64,000 bases of DNA from Coprinus comatus (lineage: Eukaryota > Basidiomycota > Agaricomycetes > Agaricales > Agaricaceae). The stretch is taken from the NCBI GenBank assembly GCA_034638255.1, contig JAWPGT010000001.1, forward strand, positions 372,001 through 436,000, read 5' to 3'. The first letter of the stretch is position 1, and every line of letters starts with the position of its first letter. Under the pieces are notes generated by a model that searched no databases, had not been told where the DNA came from, and saw only the letters and a program-made list of their open reading frames with translations. Below, in pieces: positions 56,962 to 64,000 of the stretch. A program made the translations under genes and the position numbers.

Positions 56962-58162
56962 ATGTACGACCACCATCTGCTTCCCGCCGAGCTTTGGCTT
57001 GAGATCATTGCATGGGCAGTACATCCACCTACATCAGCACGGGGCTCTACTATATATCATCTTCCCTTCCAGCCAGCCTTGGTCGACTCATGTGCCACCC
57101 TCAACATCAAACATACTCTATCTCTTGTTTGCCGCCGTTGGAGAATCTGGACAATCAGGTATCTATACGCAGACATTAGGATCGGGCGTGGTGCACATGC
57201 ATTGAAGGGTGCATTAGAAACTACAGATAGTCATCAGGGGTATGGTAGGATGGTAAGTTACGTTCCAACCTCTGTTCACATGTTTTCTCAGTCACGAGTA
57301 GGTTCGTCGCGCGGTTTTACCGTACACCAGTACCGAGTCACTCGCCTTGATATCCATTGAGATACTGCAGCATTGTACTAAACTCGAAACCCTTGTTAGG
57401 CCCTACTACAGCCACCATCCCAATTTCAAACAGGAGGTTGAATGTATCCCATTGCCGTCTTTACGTCGTCTTGAATGGGGATATCATGCTGGTGCAGAGC
57501 GCTCGGGTGGTATAAATTCGTTAAATGCCGTCCTGCAGAATGCACCAAATCTCGAATATCTTCTTATCGGAAGAGTGGATGACCATCCCCGATTTGCGAA
57601 TGTAAACCTGCCTTATTTGCAAACACTTCGTCTGAATTTCATCAACGGTATCGTTCTACACCAGGTTGTCAATAAATGGTCTCTACCATGCCTATCACAC
57701 ATCATCTTTGATTCTCCTCTAATCGAACAGGGTTTACAAACTATATGGGAGAGATTCGGGGAACAGCTTCGCCGGGTAGAATTCAGAAAACATCTACGCT
57801 TCCTCACGGGTGATGATCATTTGACCACCTGCCTCCAGGCTTGTCCAAGTCTCCAAGAGCTCGCGTACTACATCTTCTTTACACAATCTCCGCAAACGCA
57901 TACCGAATACTCTTCCATCACTAGAGTCTGCTTGCACCCCGCCGTAAATAATATGCTCACTACCGCCGAAGAGGTCTGGGCGTTGCTAGAAGGACATTTC
58001 AATTTCATGATGCGGCAGCTGCCCTTGTTGCGGGAGATAACCTTATTTGGTGACTGGAATGCTATACTGTGCCAGCGCCGCTTTAGTGTCATTATGCAAA
58101 GGCTGGGTCAAGAGAGAGGAACGGTTACATTGCAAATATGGAGTGATACTAAATGTGAGTAA
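56962..58162 (+). CDS. F-box protein of the agaric type
   Basis: The start at 56962 gives M-Y-D-H-H-L-L-P-A-E-L-W-L-E-I-I-A-W-A-V, the usual L-P-x-E-L-x-x-E-I-I core of an F-box, followed by T-L-S-L-V-C-R-R-W-R. One intron (57253-57301) is clear. The rest is Leu-rich with regular N-L-E-Y-L-L-I and L-P-Y-L-Q-T-L-R-L spacing, suggesting degenerate leucine-rich repeats that would bind a substrate for SCF ubiquitination. Such genes are greatly expanded in mushrooms, with little conservation after the F-box. The end is ambiguous. The frame stops at 58162, but the stop overlaps a perfect GTGAGT donor at 58155, and splicing to AG at 58222 would replace the last residues and end at 58248. Confidence 0.75.
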
Positions 58163-58554
58163 GTTAATCTGCTGCGAAGTATAATCTGACATTATCGATA
58201 CTACTGCTCTCTCGGCAATTAGTATACGACTACCCTTTGGGGGTTTAAACAGTGGGGGGTGCATATGGATATGATGGGAAATCGAGATCTCGGTGATCAC
58301 GTAGATTTTCCTGTATATACTAAACTGTATCACAACTTCTTTTAAAGAAGCAACACCACTGGTTCACCATTGAAATATCGACATATTGTAATAATGGGAC
58401 CAAGCGAGGTCTGGGGTCCCGAAGAATTGCATCGTGAACATTCTTCAAATTCTAAAGATATGCATAGTTTTGTGGAGAAAAATGTGTTATACACTTGAAA
58501 TTAACTTGGTTTTTATGATTACGTCGGGGCAACCGACCCTACAAACACACAACA
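58163..58554. other. Convergent 3' region between F-box and ZZ genes
   Basis: About 390 bp, AT-rich, no gene seen beyond the possible last F-box exon at 58223-58248. Confidence 0.5.
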
Positions 58555-61500
58555 CTAGACACTTTCTTGTTTATATGCCTCGGATTCTTGCTCTTTAATT
58601 GATGTACCAGCACCTGGTTGTTTGGTTACGTTATCAACCTCCATTGGTGCTACGTTTGTGTTGAAGCGTTGGGCAATCGTTCTGAGCAAAGTTTCGAACG
58701 AAGCCATGTGATTGTCTACCCTCGCTTCGAGATCACTGATTCGAGATGACACCATTTCTTCTAAGGCGTCGAGCTTGGTATGGACAATGGATTCCAGCGC
58801 AGTGATACGAGCCGCAGTCGGATCTGGTTGTTCGCTGTCGAATTTCAGTGCATCCAAGTTGTTGATTCGTAACAGATGATGATCTGGACGGTGGATTGCG
58901 CATGCAGGTCCATCTGGTTGAATACACGCTTGCTTCGAATCGCATTCCAGACAGATGAATGTATCTTTCCCTATAAGAAGTCAGTATTGGTACAGATACA
59001 ATGTCTGAAAGACACTTACAACAGTTGATACAGACGAAACAAGGAACAGTAATTGGCTTTGTACAACATCCGCACAACATTTGGGTGTTCTCTTGAGTTA
59101 AAATATGAGCATCAGCCACCACTTTGCTTGTCGAAAGCTCTTGGAACATCGGTTTCAGTCGAGTAGCAGTCAATCTACCATCATTAATTAACCAAGAAAA
59201 GAAATATCCATTGACGTGTTTGTGAGACTTGATCATAGCATGGTCCGGCGTATGATGGAAATCGTGGCGTTCGACTGTGTTACCCACGCAACTAGCGCAA
59301 AGGTCAAATGAATTTGTCATGCCCGTGTCAATACATGTCAAGCAGATGTAACGAGCTTGAACAAGTCGAAGCCCACAACCATCGCAAGTAATACCGCTAA
59401 TGGGCATGAGTACCAATTATTAACATGTAGGAATAGACTTACTAGTGGAACGGCAATCTATAAAGAGACCATCTGAGCGTTTCGACGCACAGACGAATAT
59501 TTGCAGGTGGTACGTCATGTTTTAGTTTATTGTAATTTTCTTTGTCCTCGTCAGTGAGCGTATTTGAGATTGCAAACTGGCAGGTCGAGGTCATCCAGTC
59601 ACGTTTGTAATAGTCCAGAAATGTTCTCCGCTGCTGTCCCCAGGATTTGAATTCACTCCAGGAGTATCCGTGAATGCGAACGAGGCGAAGAACTGCTTTC
59701 TTTGCGAAGGTCCATCTGGCGCGAGCCTTATTCTCAGCACTGAACACATCATGATAGTGGCAGACCTCGGCCGGGCAACGTGTGAAAATAAAAGTGCGTA
59801 TGAATTCTCGCTTCTCCTCTACCTCTACTTCCGTCGCCATGCCCTCTGTTTCAGCTTTAGCTATTGGAGGCACATCCGCATCTGTCGTCGTCCTCAGGTT
59901 GTCGTCATCAATGATTTCAGCTTTCTCGGTGCCTTCGGTCTCAGCAGGATTCGAATTTTCTGTCTTAACACCTACGTCCTCAACTACTATACCGGCTTGG
60001 TCTGAAACAGCCACATCTTCGCCCGGTTTACTCTCAAATTCTTCCCTCTCTTCGATCTCTTCCTGCTCCTCTACCTCAAAGCCTTTTTCTTTATCTGTTT
60101 CATTTGTTTCCATGTGTTCGTGTTCATGTGGTTTGTCTTGAACCTCCCTCTCCTCCTCTATTAAGGGTTGGCCATACGGGTTTGCTTCATAGTCTTCTTT
60201 TGCAAGTTCTGCATTACTATATATAACCCACGTTCCTGTCAGTTCTTCTCTTGTTACCACAAATTTCCCAATCAGCCGTATTGTATAGCCATCCGAAAAT
60301 GAAAGGACCAGATCGATTTCTTCATCTTTATTTGATTTTCTCGCTGCTTCTTCAACTTTTTCTTCGGCACCCCCCCCGGCCTCCTCTTCAAGGCTTTCTG
60401 TGTTCTCTTCCTCTTCAGTCCCGCCTCTTGCCTTGATCTCGCCATCGACAGACGGTCTCCTTCTTCCATAAACTTCCAGCCTTCCCGAGTGTGATACACC
60501 GACACCCGTTAACGCATGCTCGTCTTGTTCATCAACCTCGATCTTTAACTGAATCACGCTAAAAAGGGACACAAGTTCTATCCTCACATCATTGACCTTG
60601 TATTCGGAGTAGCAATTACCGGCCCATGCGCCATTCAAAACAGCTAAGCAGGGATCAACATCGAACGAATGACTAGGCCATTCGTTCCATACACCCTGAT
60701 AATTATTTGTGGATTCGGGATTGAAAGAAAATATGGGTTTCGCTTCTTCGGGTTTTTTGGCAAACACATTGACTTCCGATTCATCTTTAGTTGGAGAGGT
60801 GTCCTGCCAAGAGATAATCAAGCTTTCTGTTGATCCCATGAAGTACATGGATTTGTGGATATCATGAAACTATGCAAACCGTCACCCTGCAGCCAAGGAC
60901 AGGAGTGTAATATTCTTACCATTCCGAGTGAAAGGTTTGTGAGAAAAATACCAGTGTCGACATGGACTTGCCTGCAGAGTGCTAGAAGGGCTCATGAATT
61001 ATGTTATTGTTTGTGAGACTGTATGTCTGCGACTCACCTCCGATACCCTCCACCCGTTGTTCGACGACATCAAATATGGAACCAAGTGTCTTTGACATAT
61101 GAGAGATCTCATCATCATCCAAGACATGACACTGTGCGTAGTAGAAAACTTCCAGGTGTCTCTTGAGGGTAAGGTACAACAACGGAAACAAAAACTATAA
61201 GCACTTAATGAGCAAGTATTCTCTTTTTGTTGCATTAAGAACCACATACACGTTCAATCCTTCCGGATCCTCCGGTGATAAGTGAAACAGTAGTCGCGCC
61301 ATCAATGTCATATCCAATCCTTTCAAGATTCTTCTGCAGTTTTTCCTCCTCTGTAGCGACATAGGCCTCTGTGAGTTCAATCAATTCAGAACATATATGA
61401 CTATAATCGGATTCAGTCTTCGTAGAACGTAGGATCTGTTCAATACCAGTGATGGTATAGTTTCGGAGGTAGGACTCAATGTAATACCTATTCTCCATCA

Positions 61501-63553
61501 GGACAGAGTCTTTGGCAATAATCATCTCTTTGAGTATGAGAAAGATTTTGTTCTTGTATTGTGAAAGACCGATCTCCCAGCCTTTTGCCCAGTATGCTAT
61601 CCAATGCAGCAAGCTACGAAAACAATAATGAAGTGAAACTATGTATGGATTGGACAACAACTCACCTCCATCCTTTCGGTCTTTCTATTGAGAATGTATT
61701 TGCCTCCTTGATACTTATAAATCCCGTTCCGTCATCATCAATAGCTTCCAATATCAATTGTAAATGAGCAACGCTGGTGAACTGTAATGCCCATTCGTCG
61801 TGAGATAAACCAGGAAGAACGACCGTAGGAACGGTGAGATGATCAGTGGAGTCTGTTTGTCGTTCCAGAGAGCGCCCACGAGGCTCCGGTGAAAAACTCT
61901 CCTTGCGGTAACTGGGCGTCCCGAGCGCGAGTTGATCAGTGAAGTACTCGCGGAGCGCTAAAACAAAATGTCGGGCTTTGACGCTCCCTTTCCAGCCCTA
62001 GCACTGTTATGAGCAAACATGATAATCCAGAAAGTTCAATTCTACACGAACCATTTCTTTCCAAAGCCTTTGCAGATCCTACAAAAAAGGCAGATGAGTC
62101 TTTCGTTTAATCAAAAAAAAAAAAAAAAAACAAAAAAAAACTGACCATATCCTTAATCTTATCGTGCGTTCCAGCATTGATCACACTTACTAGAAGTTGA
62201 TTCTGCCTCTCCATGGCATCATCTATATGTTGCTTTTGGACCTCCAATTTCTTATCAAATAGCGCGATGTTTCTCCTCATAATCAGATCTACATCCTCTG
62301 ATACTTCCTTTTGCAAATCATCTTTGAGAGCCTCGATACCAGGCATCTTTCCACTCCCATGGCTCTTCGCCTCCAGGCTTGCCAAATTTGCACCAGATTT
62401 TTTAACTAGTGTCTCAATATAATCGACCCGCGAGACAACATTAATTGCTCCGCCCTTTTCTTCAATGTACGCGGCAATATCACGTTCTCGTGGTGTATCC
62501 AATTTCCGGAATACGCATGTAAGCATATCGATTTTGTCTTCGATACTTCTCATAGTAGACGCTTGAGTATCCAGTTTGTCGTTCGCTGTGTTTATCCCCA
62601 AGGCGATATGAACCGTCAGGGATTTGTCGAGGGCGTCTTTATGGTCCATGAATCTAGCGGCATATCCGGCCAAGCGACCCTCATAGATTTTGGATTTAAG
62701 TGTTTTTGCTATTCGTCAAATCAGCGCTGCTTCAAATATAAGACTAACTTCAACCACCAAAACCCACCTAAAAAACTCTTCTTCAGGTAAACGTCACAAG
62801 CCGATCCACACTCTTTTATATCATTGGCAATCTGCTGAATTAAAGGCTGGATCCTATCCTTCAAAACCGTTCCATCAGGCCCAACCTCATCTTGATCTCT
62901 GATATTCCTCAATCTGATTTGTGAATAGGTTCACTGCAAGCCTGAATAGATCAACTCATATACTACGTACTGGAATAATGTGCACATCATTTGTTGCATT
63001 TGAATCCTAACTGCCATCACTTTCTGGTTGTTCTGTCTTCTTGACATATCAAGCGTCACGACAAGCTTGAACGCGACGACAGCCACTAGCGATCAAAAAA
63101 CCCACATAAATCTAATGTATATTATAATAGATGGCAGAGACTGACCAGCAATGAAGGGATGGGCATTCCCCAGCGCATCCAACCCTTGCATCACCACTTT
63201 AGCCGTTTCTTGAAAGGTAGATATTGCACCTTCAATACTCTTTCCATCTAACGAGCCAAGTCCCGACGCAGCCATCTGAATGGTTGAAGCATTTGCCTCG
63301 TAAAACGAAGCAGCGAACGATAACATGGATGAGTCTCCTGCTGAGGAGATGCGTTCACCTACATTATGGGAATACGAATATACAACGCGTAGAGTAAAAG
63401 TGAATCAGATAACATTACCGTATAGATGAAGAGCATACCCAATTTATCCACAAGTTGTTCTCTCTTACCAGGCGCCTGTTTAGAGTCCGCCAGCGTATTG
63501 TAAGCATCCGCAAGAGCTTGCTCTGTTTCTGGGGCAGGAATGTGAGAAGACAT
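58555..63553 (-). CDS. Large ZZ zinc-finger/EF-hand protein with STAND-type N-terminal helices
   Basis: Many exons run leftward from the ATG at 63553. The N-terminal part includes L-G-N-A-H-P-F-I-A, then V-A-V-V-A-F-K-L-V-V-T-L and Q-M-Q-Q-M-M-C-T-L, the helical segment often found at the start of fungal STAND/NLR-like proteins. Coiled-coil-like helices follow (62673-62150). A single EF-hand loop D-D-D-G-T-G-F-I-S-I-K-E lies at 61739-61704. A central module (60848-59442) has a long acidic insertion and ends with a Trp/Arg-rich conserved stretch. Splicing at 59439 joins it to a ZZ zinc finger (C-D-G-C-G, Y-I-C-L-T-C, F-D-L-C-A-S-C, H-H-T-P-D-H). A second Cys/His cluster and a coiled-coil tail come next. 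No NACHT P-loop was seen. Function unknown; calcium-responsive scaffolding or self-recognition are guesses. Confidence 0.7.
62113..62140. repeat. Poly-A/T tract inside an intron of the ZZ gene
   Basis: A run of A broken once by C on the plus strand, so poly-T on the coding strand, just after a GTCAGT donor. It lies in an intron and may be prone to length errors in sequencing. Confidence 0.8.
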
Positions 63554-64000
63554 TATCCACCGAGGACAGATTCAAGATGATAAGTGAGGAGAACAGAAAC
63601 GTATTTGATCGCGATAATCGAATGATACTTCACTGGAAGTCAGGGTCTACGGTGTTCCTGCTTTGATGACTTTGAATCGAGTGCTTGTGACATGATCAAT
63701 ACCTGATATACTTATCTACGTTGCAGCTTGTGTTAATGTTTAATTTGTGCATAACCACATGACGAACACTGCAACTTGCGTAGTTTCATAACTCATTTCA
63801 AAGAGGGTGACAGAATTGTATTGTGAAGAGATTGCTAGGTCTTCAGCTTGTTGGAGCTTGGAACTTTCAATGTTGGAAGCTTTAACATCCAAGTCAATCA
63901 TCATTGATTTTTTAAAGAACCGAATACACCTATAGTAAGGGAGGTCTGGTTTGAGTTCTAAAAACACCATTGGAACCCCCTGAATCTATTTATAGATTTC
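63554..64000. other. Right-edge region, upstream of the ZZ gene
   Basis: Promoter side of the ZZ gene. A minus-strand open frame at 63970-63740 shows no domain; it could be an exon of a gene beyond the window, but I cannot support it. Confidence 0.35.

Noticed and set aside
1..64000. tRNA, rRNA, CRISPR or transposon
   Set aside because: Sequences resembling B-boxes (for example near 16003 and 47579) fall in exons or lack a partner A-box; no terminal repeats or transposase or reverse-transcriptase motifs were found by eye.

Overview
The window looks like a nuclear segment from a mushroom-forming basidiomycete (Agaricomycetes). Almost every gene is broken by short introns, mostly about 45-65 nt. 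Agaric-type families recur: a peptidyl-Lys M35 metalloprotease, an F-box protein with a diverged C-terminal region, a LaeA-like methyltransferase, a ZZ/EF-hand protein with a STAND-type N-terminus, and a CSC1/DUF221 channel. I see no rRNA, tRNA, CRISPR array or recognisable transposon. Gene models were assembled by hand from splice signals. Where I give exon lists, the reading phases close, except where noted.

Layout. 1-3.9 kb: the 3' end of an unknown gene, then two tandem minus-strand genes encoding proteins that are little more than one dsRNA-binding domain (67 and 71 aa). 3.9-8.7 kb: heterotrimeric G-protein beta subunit and a long golgin-like coiled-coil protein (both +). 8.8-16.9 kb (-): an uncharacterised protein with repeated SIM-like and K-L-x-x-F-G motifs, a TEX2/Nvj2-type SMP lipid-transfer protein, and a LaeA-like methyltransferase whose frame is off by one base. 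16.9-18.9 kb: gene-poor. 18.9-24.1 kb (-): a polyprenyl synthase homologue with both Asp-rich motifs degraded, a roadblock/LC7 (LAMTOR2-like) protein, and an RGG protein with two Mei2-like RRMs. 24.4-34.1 kb: Rab5 (+), SH3-RasGEF (-), IST1 (+), SKI2 helicase (+).

34.2-47.4 kb: a protein with a homeodomain-like segment, a Ser-rich protein, WDR23/DCAF11 (-), TBL1/Sif2 (+), a GHITM/BI-1 family mitochondrial protein (+), SLY1 (-), and a 57-aa protein starting Met-Gly-Cys. 47.6-53.1 kb: CSC1-like channel and a small hypothetical gene. 53.1-55.3 kb: gene-poor. 55.3-63.6 kb: peptidyl-Lys metalloprotease (-), F-box protein (+), and the large ZZ/EF-hand protein (-).

Most genes are housekeeping genes for signalling (G-beta, RasGEF), membrane traffic (Rab5, IST1, SLY1, golgin-like, SMP protein), RNA handling (SKI2, RRM protein, dsRBD proteins) and chromatin or ubiquitin adaptors (TBL1, WDR23). 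Several sit in divergent pairs sharing 89-381 bp promoters. The least explained pieces are the dsRBD microprotein pair, the SIM-like repeat protein, the apparently non-catalytic prenyl synthase, the 57-aa putatively acylated protein, and the ZZ/EF-hand protein.
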